Shown here: positions 28,173-36,315 of the stretch, in pieces
Numbering within the stretch: position 1 is the stretch's first letter
Layout of the letters: every line of letters begins with the position of its first letter
Origin: NORP233 sp050186825
Lineage (GTDB): Bacteria > Planctomycetota > J058
Direction: 5' to 3'
NCBI GenBank assembly: GCA_050186825.1
Contig: JBFWYD010000003.1
Coordinates: forward strand, 124,001 to 188,000
Length of the DNA: 64,000 bases
The notes under the pieces: generated by a model
The model's database searches: none
Seen by the model: only the letters and a program-made list of their open reading frames with translations
Told to the model about the DNA's origin: nothing
Made by a program: the position numbers and the translations under genes

Positions 28173-29345
28173 CTAGTCGTCCATGCCGGGGAGGCCAGGC
28201 TCGCCCGTCTTCTTGGGCTCATCGGCCGGCGGCGGCGGGGGCGCGTCCTCCGGCTTGTCGGCTGGCGGCGGGTCCGCGGGCTTGTCGGCCGGCGGCCTGT
28301 CGGCCGGGGGCGGGTCCGCGGGCTTGTCAGCCGGAGGCGTGTCCGCGGGGGGCGTGTCGGCCGGCGGCATGTCCGCGGGCTTGTCGGCCGGGGGGGTGTC
28401 CGCGGGGGGAGTGTCGGCCGGCGGAGTGTCGGCGGGCGGCGCGTCGGCGGGCGGGGCGTCGGCGGGCGGGGCGTCGGCGGGCGGGGCGTCGGCGGGCGGC
28501 GCGTCGGCCGGGGGCGGCTCCGGCGGCTTCCACTTGTTGAGCCGCTCCTTGTAGCGGGGCTTGTCGCTCAACTCGGCAGCCTTGGTGATCGCGGCCACCG
28601 CCTCCTCGGTCTTGCCCGCGTCGTAGTCGCACACCGCCACGAGCTCGTAGTAGTGGGCCTGGGGCTCCGCGGCCTTCTCGACCGCCTTCTGGGCGTGCTC
28701 GAGCGCCTGCGCGGCGTCGCCGCCCTCCATCACTCGGTTCACGAAGGCGACCTGGTAGTGGGCGCCCGCGTGGTCGGGGTTGAGCTCCAGCGCCTTGGTG
28801 GCGTGCTCGAGGGCCGCCCCTAGGTCGCCGCGCTCGGCGGCCACGACCGAGAGCAGGTAGTGCGCCTCGGCGTCGCTCGGGTTCTTCTGCGAGGCCTCCT
28901 CGAGCAGCACCCGACTCTTGTGCAGGTCGCGCGCCTTGGCAGGGCGGTCGCGGAGCGCGTTGGCGAAGGAGATCGCCGCGCTCGCCTGCTGCGAGGCGTC
29001 GCCCGTCTTCTCGGCCTCCTCGTAGCCGAGCTTGGCCGTGAGGATCACCCCCAGGGCGTCGAGCCGCTCCTCGGTGTCGCGGAAGTTGGGCTGGTGGACG
29101 CGCGCCTGGATGTACTGCTCGCGCGCGGCCGCGTAGTCGCCCTGGGCCTCGGCCGCGACGCCCTTGTCGTAGGCGGCCACGGCCTCGGGGTTGTCCGGCT
29201 TCTTCTCATCCGCTGGCCGGGACTGCGGCTGCTGGTCGCCCTCGCCCTGAGGCGCCGGCTCGCTGGAGCAGCCCACGCCGAGGAGCGTGGCCGCCAGAAG
29301 GGCCGTCGCCAGCGCGCGGCGCCACACGAGAAGCTTGCGGATCAC
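28173..29345 (-). CDS. TPR lipoprotein with C-terminal PPAD repeats
   Basis: The 390-residue lipoprotein starts with GTG (VIRKLLVWRRALATALLAAT) and has a lipobox ending LLGVGCSS, so it should be acylated and outer- or inner-membrane attached. TPR units occupy about residues 55-250 (NPEAVAAYDKGVAAEAQGDY, PSDAEAHYLLSVVAAERGDL, PDHAGAHYQVAFVNRVMEGG). The C-terminal 110 residues are a disordered run of PPADAPPADTPPADKPAD-type repeats, encoded by repetitive DNA at 28230-28510. GGGAG lies seven bases before the chosen GTG; an ATG further upstream would put extra residues before the signal sequence. Likely a periplasmic scaffold; the partner is unknown. Confidence 0.82.
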   Translation of the reverse strand: MIRKLLVWRRALATALLAATLLGVGCSSEPAPQGEGDQQPQSRPADEKKPDNPEAVAAYDKGVAAEAQGDYAAAREQYIQARVHQPNFRDTEERLDALGVILTAKLGYEEAEKTGDASQQASAAISFANALRDRPAKARDLHKSRVLLEEASQKNPSDAEAHYLLSVVAAERGDLGAALEHATKALELNPDHAGAHYQVAFVNRVMEGGDAAQALEHAQKAVEKAAEPQAHYYELVAVCDYDAGKTEEAVAAITKAAELSDKPRYKERLNKWKPPEPPPADAPPADAPPADAPPADAPPADAPPADTPPADTPPADTPPADKPADMPPADTPPADTPPADKPADPPPADRPPADKPADPPPADKPEDAPPPPPADEPKKTGEPGLPGMDD

Positions 29346-29433
29346 GAGCACTCTCCCTGTATTCCCTGGGTCCGGGAACATAACAACCGGCGCCGGCGCG
29401 CGAAAGCAGGCCAAGCCGCCGTGAGACTTGCCC

Positions 29434-29799
29434 TCAGCCCCGCTCCTCGAGGAAGCGCTGCACGGTCTCGAGGAGGGCGCCGGCGGCGGCCGGGTCGAGC
29501 CCGAAGCGCGGGGCCAGGCGCCGGAAGAGCTCGACCTCCTCGGCGGAGACCCGCCCGTCCGCGGCGACCACCTCGACCATGCCCTCGAAGACCTCGCGTC
29601 GCGCGGCGGGGTCGGCCGGGAGGTGGGCCAGCACCTCCTGGCCGCTCATGAGCTCGCGCACCACCGCCCCCGCCTGCGCGCGGTCGATGCCGAGGTGCTC
29701 GGCGGCGCGCAGCAGCACCGGCTTCTCGGCCTCGTCGAGGGCGCCGTCCGCCAGGGCGGCGACGGTGAGGAAACGGAAGCGATCGAGGGGTGTAGTCAT
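29434..29799 (-). CDS. TerB-like helical protein
   Basis: The 121-residue protein matches the TerB/tellurite-resistance B-like fold: a seven-helix bundle with repeated acidic loops. It has LTVAALADGALDEAEKPVLL near the N-terminus and the second copy VEVVAADGRVSAEEVELFRR, each with the D-G-x2-x2-E-x2 pattern of the family. It probably binds divalent metal and works near the membrane in stress or envelope processes, but no other ter gene is nearby. It is a single gene between the TPR lipoprotein and the MshEN protein, all on the same strand. Confidence 0.78.
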   Translation of the reverse strand: MTTPLDRFRFLTVAALADGALDEAEKPVLLRAAEHLGIDRAQAGAVVRELMSGQEVLAHLPADPAARREVFEGMVEVVAADGRVSAEEVELFRRLAPRFGLDPAAAGALLETVQRFLEERG

Positions 29800-29845
29800 G
29801 CCGGCAGCCTACCCGGAGCGCTGGGGCGTGATCGGTGGTCGAGGG

Positions 29846-30580
29846 TCAACACACGCGCGGGCCGAGCTCGTCGGGCGGGGCCCCGTCCTCGGCCCCGTCC
29901 TCGGGCTCGTCGAAGGGGACCACGATCCCCATCAGCATGGGCTCGGGCGCCACGCGCTCCAGGGCCTCCTCCACCTCGGCGCGCTCGGCGAGGAGGAAGC
30001 GCACCTGCCGCGCGCCGCTGGTCAGCCGGAGCGCGTCGAGGAGCACGCGGTCGGGGCGGTCGCTCGAGGCCCAGGCCACCTCGAGCACGCCCTCACGGAT
30101 GCGCAGCGGCAGCGCGGTGTAGCGGCGCAGCAGCCAGGGGTCGAACAGCGAGGGCAGCCCTGGCTCGACCTGGACCTCGGCCAGGCGCACCGCCTCGCGC
30201 TCGCTCGGGACCACGCAGGGCGCGCCCTGCTCCTCGGCCGAGCAGAGCCGCTCGTCCGCGGCCAGGGCGGCGAAGGCGCCTTTCAGGTCGCGCTCGAAGA
30301 AGGCGACGCAGCGGCCCCCCGCGACCGCGTCGCGCAGCTCGGCCGCGTCGCGCACGTGCACCACCGCGCAGCCGCAGCGCTGGCAGAGGCGCTCGCGCGC
30401 GACCTCGCCGGCGCGCAGGTCCTCGAAGCGGAGCGGGCACTGGAACTTGAAGCGGAAGCGCGCCTCGAGGCGCTCCGTCTCGCCCCCGGCGCGCAGCGCG
30501 CGCTCGAGGCGGCGCGCGACGTCGGGGTCGCTCGGCTCGGCCTGGGCCGCTCGCTCGAGCTCGCGCAGGGTCTCGTCCAC
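29846..30580 (-). CDS. Zinc-ribbon plus MshEN (GspE N-terminal-like) protein
   Basis: The 244-residue protein starts with GTG after AGGAGG. Residues 10-35 are a helical segment. Residues about 45-90 form a small Cys-rich domain (KFQCPLRFEDL, RLCQRCGCAVVHVRD, GGRCVAFFE), a pattern seen in several bacterial regulatory proteins. Residues about 145-225 match the MshEN/T2SSE N-terminal domain (LPSLFDPWLLRRYTALPLRI, GVLEVAWASSDRPDRVLLDA, TGARQVRFLLAERAEVEEAL), which in some relatives binds c-di-GMP. The usual secretion ATPase domain is absent. Some Arg/Leu positions of the MshEN binding motif are present (LLRRYTALPL), so nucleotide binding is possible but unproven. Confidence 0.72.
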   Translation of the reverse strand: MDETLRELERAAQAEPSDPDVARRLERALRAGGETERLEARFRFKFQCPLRFEDLRAGEVARERLCQRCGCAVVHVRDAAELRDAVAGGRCVAFFERDLKGAFAALAADERLCSAEEQGAPCVVPSEREAVRLAEVQVEPGLPSLFDPWLLRRYTALPLRIREGVLEVAWASSDRPDRVLLDALRLTSGARQVRFLLAERAEVEEALERVAPEPMLMGIVVPFDEPEDGAEDGAPPDELGPRVC

Positions 30581-30685
30581 GAAGCCTCCTGGAGCCTGTG
30601 CCCGAAGCAGCCTACCTCCTGCGCGCGGGGCGAGACCCCAGCGCGCGGCGTGCGCGGGCGACCCGCGCCTGCTATAGCCTGGGAC

Positions 30686-31510
30686 GTGACGACCACGCTG
30701 CGGTGGGCCGACGACGTCGACAGCCGGACGAATCGTTACGTGCGCCGCTGGATGCGCCACTTCCCCGCCCTGCGCGCCACCTGCGCAGGCGCCTGGTGGG
30801 CGGCGCTCCGGCACGCCTCGCTCCCCGGCGAGCTCTTGGTGCTCACGGCCGAGCAGCGCGACCTGCTGATCGAGGACCACTGGCGCCGCGTGGTCGGCTG
30901 GCCGGCCGGGCCGCCCGCCCGCTTCGAGGCCCTGATCGACGGGCTCGAGGCGCGGATCTCCCGCGCGCAGCGCTTCTCGCCGGTCGGGGCCGCCTTCGTG
31001 CGCCTCGGCACGCGCGCCCCGCTCGACAGCCCCCAGGGCTTCGAGGCCCAGTTCCAGGTCGACAGCGGCCTCGAGGCGCTCGAGCTGCTGCTCGACAGCG
31101 AGCGCGTGTTCGACGACCTGTGCCTCGCGCAGGAGTGCGGCCACGCGCCGGCGCTCCTGCTCCGCCCCTGGCTCGAGCTCCCGCGCGGCGCGGAGCTGCG
31201 GGCCTTCGTGCGCGGTCGCGCCCTGCGCGGGCTGAGCCAGCGCCACGCCGACGCCCCGCTCCCCGAGCTGATCGAGCGGGCCGCCGAGTACGAGGCCGCG
31301 GTCCAGCGCCGCTGCGTCGAGCTGGCCGGGGCCTGGCCCCTGGACGACCTGGTGGTCGACTTCACCTGCCTCGAGGACGAGGCTTGGGTGGTCGACCTCC
31401 ACCCCTGGCTGCCCTGGACCGAGAGCGCGCTCTTCTCGTGGGAGGAGGACTCCTTCTCGAGCTACTCCTTCCGCTACCTGCGCGGCGACGGCTGGGCGCC
31501 GGCGATCTGA
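30686..31510 (+). CDS. Bacterial CDC123/D123-like ATP-grasp protein
   Basis: The 274-residue protein resembles the CDC123 (D123) family, ATP-grasp-fold proteins known best as eukaryotic eIF2 assembly factors. Matching segments in order: FSPVGAAFVRLGTRAPLDSP, corresponding to the family's R-L-S-x-R-S-P-K-D; LRPWLELPRGAELRAFVRGR with LRGLSQRHAD, like E-F-R-x-F-V and I-S-Q-R; and LVVDFTCLEDEAWVVDLHPW with ALFSWEED, like D-F-N-P-W and L-F-x-W-E-E. The Lys of the S-P-K-D element is replaced by Leu. The start is GTG. It is divergent from the MshEN gene and followed by a lipoprotein gene eight bases later. Its bacterial role is unknown. Confidence 0.72.
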   Translation: MTTTLRWADDVDSRTNRYVRRWMRHFPALRATCAGAWWAALRHASLPGELLVLTAEQRDLLIEDHWRRVVGWPAGPPARFEALIDGLEARISRAQRFSPVGAAFVRLGTRAPLDSPQGFEAQFQVDSGLEALELLLDSERVFDDLCLAQECGHAPALLLRPWLELPRGAELRAFVRGRALRGLSQRHADAPLPELIERAAEYEAAVQRRCVELAGAWPLDDLVVDFTCLEDEAWVVDLHPWLPWTESALFSWEEDSFSSYSFRYLRGDGWAPAI

Positions 31511-31517
31511 CCTGGGA

Positions 31518-31889
31518 GTGCGCGTGCGGAGCCCCAAGGCGACCTTGGCCTGGATCCTGACCCTGGCCTGCTCAGGCTGCGCGGCCACCGAGGCCGGCGC
31601 GCCTCGGCGCGAGCCGGTCCAGCAGACGGCCCAGCGCGAGCCGGCCCAGCGCGCGTCGGAGGCCCCTGCCGGCCCCGACGCCGGGCTGCTCATGCGCCGC
31701 CTGGCCGCCGCGGCCGACGCCGACGAGACCGTCACGCTGCGGGACTTCGCGCGGATCTACACCGAGACCACCGGGGTCAACCTCCTGGTGGGGCCCGAGG
31801 TCGCGGCCACGCGGCTCCACCTCTCGAGCGTCTCGCGCGCGCTCGAGGCGGCTTGCGCCCACGGCGGCTGCGGGACGAGGGGCCTGTGA
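31518..31889 (+). CDS. Short lipoprotein-like protein with secretin N0/STN-like segment
   Basis: The 123-residue protein has a basic N-terminus and hydrophobic stretch (ATLAWILTLACSGCAATEA) like a lipoprotein or Sec signal, though the lipobox is not canonical. An Arg/Gln/Pro linker follows. Residues 70-112 read DETVTLRDFARIYTETTGVN and LLVGPEVAATRLHLSSVSRA, the pattern of the N0/STN domain of secretins. The chain ends within ten residues of that domain, so the secretin barrel is missing. Its stop overlaps the GTG of the next gene (GTGA), suggesting coupled translation. It may be a truncated remnant or a small stand-alone domain protein. Confidence 0.6.
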   Translation: MRVRSPKATLAWILTLACSGCAATEAGAPRREPVQQTAQREPAQRASEAPAGPDAGLLMRRLAAAADADETVTLRDFARIYTETTGVNLLVGPEVAATRLHLSSVSRALEAACAHGGCGTRGL

Positions 31890-33781
31890 GGCGCCGCGTC
31901 CTCTCGACCGCGCTGTGGGTCCTCGCCAGCGCGGCCGCGCTGACCTGCGCCGGGAGCAGCTTCGCCCAGGACGACCCGCCGCCACCTCCGCGCGGCGGAC
32001 CGCGGCCGCCACCCCCGCGTCGCGGACCGCCGCCGCCGCCCCCGCGCGGCGGACCGGACGACGGTCGCGAGGGCGGCGGCCGCGAGGGCGGCGGCCGCGA
32101 GGGCGGTGGTCGCGAGGGCGGTGGCCGCGAGGGCGGCGGCCGCGAGGACGGAGGCCCGAACGGTGGCGCTCGCGAGGGCGGCGGCCGGGAGGGCCAGCGG
32201 CCTGGCGGTCGCGAGGAGCAGGGCGACGACGACGACTCGGGCGAGACCCCCAAGTCGCTCGACGCCGAGGCCGTGCAGCGCGCGATCGCGCGGGGAGTCG
32301 CCTGGCTCGAGGCGCGCCAGCAGCAGGACGGGAGCTGGGACGAGGGCTTCCGCGACCAGTTCCCCGCGGGCGCCACGGCGATCGCGACCCTGGCCCTGAT
32401 CAAGACCGGCCACGGCGACAGCGCCGCGGTCAAGAAGGCCCTGCGCTACCTCGAGCGCACCGCCCCGACCAAGACCTACGGGGCGGGACTGACCCTGATG
32501 GCCATGGAGGCCACCTGCGCGCCCACGCGTCAGGAGCTGCTCGAGAGCGACCGCGGCTACACCACGACCACGCGCGGCGGCTTCCGTCGCGCGCCGGCCG
32601 CGCGCAAGCGCCTGGTCAACCAGGTGGCGCAGTGGCTGGTCAAGACGCGCCACGACCCGCTCTGGGGCTACCCCATGACGCCACCCGACAGCGGCGGCAC
32701 GCGGACGCGCGGCGAGTCCGGCACGAGCGAACGCGGCGGGCAGGGCGGCCAGGGCGGCCGCGGCGGTCCGCCCGGTCGCGGCGGCGGCGGTCCCCCCGGG
32801 CGAGGCGGCCCGAACGGCGGCGGTCCCCCCGGGCGAGGCGGCCCGAACGGCGGCGGCCCGAACGGCGGCGGCCCGAACGGCGGCGGCCCGAACGGCGGCG
32901 GCCCGAACGGCGGCGGCCCGAACGGCGGGCCCAAGGCGCTCAACGAGTGGGACCACAGCAACACGCAGTACGCCTTGCTCGGCCTGGGCGCCGCGGATCG
33001 GCTCGGCGTCAAGGTGCCCGCCGCCCCGCTCTACGAGGTGCTCGAGCAGCTGCTCGCCGGCCAGGAGCAGAGCGGTCCGAAGATCGAGCACTTCGCGGTC
33101 CCGGCCGCCGACGCCAGCTTCAAGGACATAGAGGCCCTCGCGCGCGACCTGGGCAAGGCGCGCGCCGCGGCGCGCGGCGGCGGGCCCGACGACGGCGTGA
33201 CCCGCACGCGCGCCTTCTACGGGACGCTCACCCGCGCCTCGCTGCGCGCGCGCGGCTGGAGCTACGTGCCCTCGGGCGGCCCGAGCAACGACCACCCCGA
33301 GTCGACCTCCGGCCGCGGGACGCGGACCAACAACTCCATGACGGCCGCCTGCCTGGCCGCCGTGATCGTGATCAAGGCCACCCTCGACGACCAGGGCGGC
33401 TTCCGACGCTATCGCGAGCGCGTCGACCAGTCGATCCGCGACGGCGCCGCCTACCTGGCCAAGCACTTCACGGTCGTCGACCGCGCACACCCCTACTACT
33501 ACCTCTACGGGCTGGAGCGCGTGGGCGTGCTCACCGGCTGCGAGGAGCTGGGCGGCCACGACTGGTACGTGGAGGGCGGCGCGCGCCTGCTCCGACTCCA
33601 GTCCCGCGACGGGAGCTGGGGCAACTCCAGCCGCGGCCGCAGCCAGGGCCCCTTGCCCGAGACCAACTCGCTCCCGCAGACCTGCTTCGCGCTGCTGTTC
33701 CTGGCGCGCGCCACCCCGCCGATCGTTCCCGAGCTACCCGAGCGCCCGCGCACGGGGTCGCTCGACCCGCGCCAGGACTGA
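31886..33781 (+). CDS. Exported terpene-cyclase-like alpha/alpha-toroid protein with Gly-rich inserts
   Basis: The 631-residue protein starts at GTG (RRRVLSTALWVLASAAALTC) with a signal peptide ending SSFAQ. A Pro/Gly/Arg-rich region of GGGRE repeats follows (about residues 35-110). The body has prenyltransferase/squalene-cyclase-like helical repeats: RGVAWLEARQQQDGSWDEGF, TAIATLALIKTGHGD, RDGAAYLAKHF and LLRLQSRDGSWGNSS. A second disordered insert of GRGG and NGGGP repeats interrupts the toroid at residues 285-350. No DXDD cyclase motif was seen, so catalysis of terpenes is unlikely. Proteins of this shape are common in Planctomycetota and of unknown role. Confidence 0.75.
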   Translation: MRRRVLSTALWVLASAAALTCAGSSFAQDDPPPPPRGGPRPPPPRRGPPPPPPRGGPDDGREGGGREGGGREGGGREGGGREGGGREDGGPNGGAREGGGREGQRPGGREEQGDDDDSGETPKSLDAEAVQRAIARGVAWLEARQQQDGSWDEGFRDQFPAGATAIATLALIKTGHGDSAAVKKALRYLERTAPTKTYGAGLTLMAMEATCAPTRQELLESDRGYTTTTRGGFRRAPAARKRLVNQVAQWLVKTRHDPLWGYPMTPPDSGGTRTRGESGTSERGGQGGQGGRGGPPGRGGGGPPGRGGPNGGGPPGRGGPNGGGPNGGGPNGGGPNGGGPNGGGPNGGPKALNEWDHSNTQYALLGLGAADRLGVKVPAAPLYEVLEQLLAGQEQSGPKIEHFAVPAADASFKDIEALARDLGKARAAARGGGPDDGVTRTRAFYGTLTRASLRARGWSYVPSGGPSNDHPESTSGRGTRTNNSMTAACLAAVIVIKATLDDQGGFRRYRERVDQSIRDGAAYLAKHFTVVDRAHPYYYLYGLERVGVLTGCEELGGHDWYVEGGARLLRLQSRDGSWGNSSRGRSQGPLPETNSLPQTCFALLFLARATPPIVPELPERPRTGSLDPRQD

Positions 33782-33849
33782 GGGCACGGGCTCGGCCTCG
33801 AGTACGGATCCGCTGGCGTGCTGCGGGAGGCGGAGCGGTCATGAGCTGC

Positions 33850-34050
33850 GACAGCGGTTCATTCAACGCAAAGGCGCAAAGGCGCAGAGCCGCGAAGCAG
33901 CGTGCCCTGAGGTGAGGCCGGGAAAGACGCCGAGGACGCGAAGGGGCCTCGCTGGAGCGAGGCCGGGAAAGGCGCCGAGGGACGCGAGGGCCGAGTTGTG
34001 ATGCTCGGGGCTGCGGGCACGGGCACGGGCACGGGCACGGGCACGAGGTT
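33850..34050. repeat. Composite intergenic repeat: GCAAAGGC tract plus (GGGCAC)n
   Basis: From 33842 it reads GAGCTGCGACAGCGGTTCAT, then AACGCAAAGGCGCAAAGGCG. Further CGCGAAG/GCCGAG stretches follow, and about 34015-34046 holds five GGGCAC units. The 5' edge matches the GAGCTGCGGGAGCGGTTC at about 49830. The 382-base gap 33782-34163 has no supported gene. Confidence 0.78.
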
Positions 34051-34163
34051 CCTGCTTCGGGAGGCGGTGGCGCAGTCGCCTCTTTTGGTTTCCCGAAGGG
34101 CAATGACCCCCCCGTGACGCCAAGGCGTCATCCTGGTCGAATAGCGCCCCTGCCGGGAGACCC

Positions 34164-35645
34164 ATGGCGAGCCCCTACGTGCCCTCGATCTGCGCCGCGG
34201 TCGCGACCGCGCTCACGGTCGCGCTCTCGCCGTCGCTGGCGGCCGCCGCGCTGGTCCTGGCCGCGGGCCTGACGGTGTGGGTCCCGGCGCGGGCCGCGCG
34301 CGGCGAGGACCAGGATCGCGCCCGCGCGGGGTGCGCCCTGGGCGAGGCGTTGCTCGCGCTGCTCGCCGCCGGAGTCGCGGGCCTGCTGGCGGGGGCGGCC
34401 CCCGCGGCGCTGGGGGCCGTCCTGCTCTACCTGGCCGCCTACGCCGCCCTCCTCGCGGGGGTCGCGGCCTGGCCCGGGGGGCAGGCGCTCGCGACGACGC
34501 TCGGGGCGCTGCTGCTCGGCGCCCCCTACCTGGCCGGGATCGCCCTGCCCGGGGCGAGCCCCGGGGTCCTGCTCGAGCTCGTGCTGCGCGCCCCGCTCGC
34601 GGTCCTGTGCGGCACCTGCGCGGGGGTCGACGTGCTGCGGATGGGCTCGCTCTACCAGGTGTTCCCGGCCGCGCAGCAGCTCCCCTACGCCTACCCTGGC
34701 CTCGGGGCCGCCCTGGCCCCGCTCCTGCTCGCGGCCCTCGCGGCCTGGGCGCCGCGCGCCTGGCGGGCGGTCTCCGCGCGGGCGCTGGCCGGCGGCGCGC
34801 GCGTCGCGCTCCCGCTCCTGGCGCTGGGCCTCGTGCTCGGCGGCGCCGCCCCCGCGCGCGCGCAGGGCCTGCTCCCCGCGCCCAGCGGCGCGGACCCGAG
34901 CGCGACCGGCGACCTCCAGACGCGCGTGCGCCTCGGCTACTACCTGCCGCGCCTCGAGGGCTCGCTGCGCGTGGACCCGGCCTACCCGCCCGACCACGGG
35001 GACAACCTGAGCTTCGCGAGGCACCTGGACCTGAACCAGGCCTTCACGATCCCGACCTTCGAGATCGAGCTGGCCTGGCCCAACGCCGGCGGCTTCCGGC
35101 TCCAGTACCTCGAGAACGAGTGGAAGGGCGAGACGCAGACCACCCAGAGCCTGCTCTTCGAGGAGGAGCGCATCCAGCCGCTCCAGAACCTCGACGTCTA
35201 CTACCGCTACCGCACGATCGCGCTCGGCGGCTCGCTCGACCTCCCGGTCGCGAGCTTCCTCACGATCAAGCTGATGACCACCACCCGCTACGTGAAGCAC
35301 GAGTTCAAGGTGCGGGCCTTCCCCCAGGCGCTCAGCGAGCGCAACTCGCTCGAGGCGATCCTGCCCACGGTGGGGGCCGGCGTGGACGTGTTCATCTGGA
35401 ACGTGATCTCGGCCTACGGCGACATCCAGTGGCTGGACTTCAGGACCAGCCTCTTCGGCAACGAGGACAAGCGCTTCACCCTGCGCTACCGCGAGTGGCG
35501 CGCGGGCGTGCGGCTCGAGCTCGTGGAGCACGCGCACGTGATGGTCGAGTGGTACTCGCTGTTCACCGACGTCCGCGACGGCTCGGTCGAGCGCTACAAG
35601 ACCGAGCTCAACGGCCTGCGCGTGATGGTGGCCGTCCTGTTCTGA
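34164..35645 (+). CDS. Polytopic membrane domain fused to outer-membrane beta-barrel-like domain
   Basis: In this 493-residue protein, residues 1-200 contain about six hydrophobic helices (TALTVALSPSLAAAALVLAA, LGEALLALLAAGVAGLLAGA and others) with the look of a Yip1-type membrane domain. Residues 205-235 read as an internal signal sequence (VALPLLALGLVLGGAAPARA). From about residue 250 alternating beta strands follow (TRVRLGYYLPRLEGSLRVDP, IEIELAWPNAGGFRLQYLEN spacing, VAGVDVF-type hairpins, terminal RVMVAVLF with a C-terminal Phe typical of outer-membrane barrels). No ATG or GTG was found near the internal signal sequence, so it appears to be one translated chain; processing after residue 235 is possible. 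GGGAG precedes the ATG. Confidence 0.65.
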   Translation: MASPYVPSICAAVATALTVALSPSLAAAALVLAAGLTVWVPARAARGEDQDRARAGCALGEALLALLAAGVAGLLAGAAPAALGAVLLYLAAYAALLAGVAAWPGGQALATTLGALLLGAPYLAGIALPGASPGVLLELVLRAPLAVLCGTCAGVDVLRMGSLYQVFPAAQQLPYAYPGLGAALAPLLLAALAAWAPRAWRAVSARALAGGARVALPLLALGLVLGGAAPARAQGLLPAPSGADPSATGDLQTRVRLGYYLPRLEGSLRVDPAYPPDHGDNLSFARHLDLNQAFTIPTFEIELAWPNAGGFRLQYLENEWKGETQTTQSLLFEEERIQPLQNLDVYYRYRTIALGGSLDLPVASFLTIKLMTTTRYVKHEFKVRAFPQALSERNSLEAILPTVGAGVDVFIWNVISAYGDIQWLDFRTSLFGNEDKRFTLRYREWRAGVRLELVEHAHVMVEWYSLFTDVRDGSVERYKTELNGLRVMVAVLF

Positions 35646-35654
35646 GGACGCCTG

Positions 35655-36137
35655 CTAGGCGATCCCGACGTCGCCCAGGTGGCGGCGCAGCTGCTCGAGC
35701 GAGTGGTCGCCGAGCAGCTCGAGCACGACCTGCCCGTCGCGCACGACCATCAGGTGCGGCACGCCCTTGATCCCGTAGCGCTTGGTCGTCTCGGGGTTCT
35801 CGTAGACGTTCAGGCGCCCCACGCGCACGCGCCCGAGCAGGGCCCGGCCGGCCTGCTCGAGCACGCTGGCCTGGCGGGCGCAGGGGATGCAGTTCTCCGC
35901 CCAGAAGTCGACGATCACCGGCAGGCGCGACTGGAGCACGCCGCGGTCGAAGGTCGCGTCGTCGAACTCGGTGACGTAGGGCCCCGGCGCCCAGCCCGCA
36001 CGCTGGTCCCAGCGCGGGAGGCGACCCGACTCCGTGGTCGGCGGCACCAGCCGGCCCGAGGCGGTCGAGGGGAGGGAGCTCCAGGCATCGTGGTCGAGGT
36101 CTTGCACGCGCGGGAACTTACCGCTCGCCTCCGACAA
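35655..36137 (-). CDS. Thioredoxin-domain protein with CIPC active site
   Basis: The 160-residue protein has a 50-residue polar N-terminal extension and then a thioredoxin fold: PVIVDFWAENCIPCARQASV (redox pair near residues 83 and 86), VGRLNVYENPETTKRYGIKG, and the cis-proline loop VPHLMVVRDGQVV. The active site is C-I-P-C instead of C-G-P-C, and the usual Trp before the first Cys is Asn. No signal peptide is visible, so it should be cytoplasmic. It is divergent from mutS and convergent with the beta-barrel gene, with only nine bases between stops. Confidence 0.88.
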   Translation of the reverse strand: MSEASGKFPRVQDLDHDAWSSLPSTASGRLVPPTTESGRLPRWDQRAGWAPGPYVTEFDDATFDRGVLQSRLPVIVDFWAENCIPCARQASVLEQAGRALLGRVRVGRLNVYENPETTKRYGIKGVPHLMVVRDGQVVLELLGDHSLEQLRRHLGDVGIA

Positions 36138-36315
36138 GGCCCTCGGCGCGCGGGCGCGGCCATCCTCCGCCGCAGGTCCCGCGATCGGGGGAGGTACGGG
36201 GTGGGCCTGGCGCTCGCTCGAGGACGACGCGCTGGGCCCCGCGAGTTCCGGGGGCGTCGGTGCGGGTCCCTAGACTCCTGGGTCCCGTTCACCCATCCCG
36301 CCCGAGGACCGCGCC

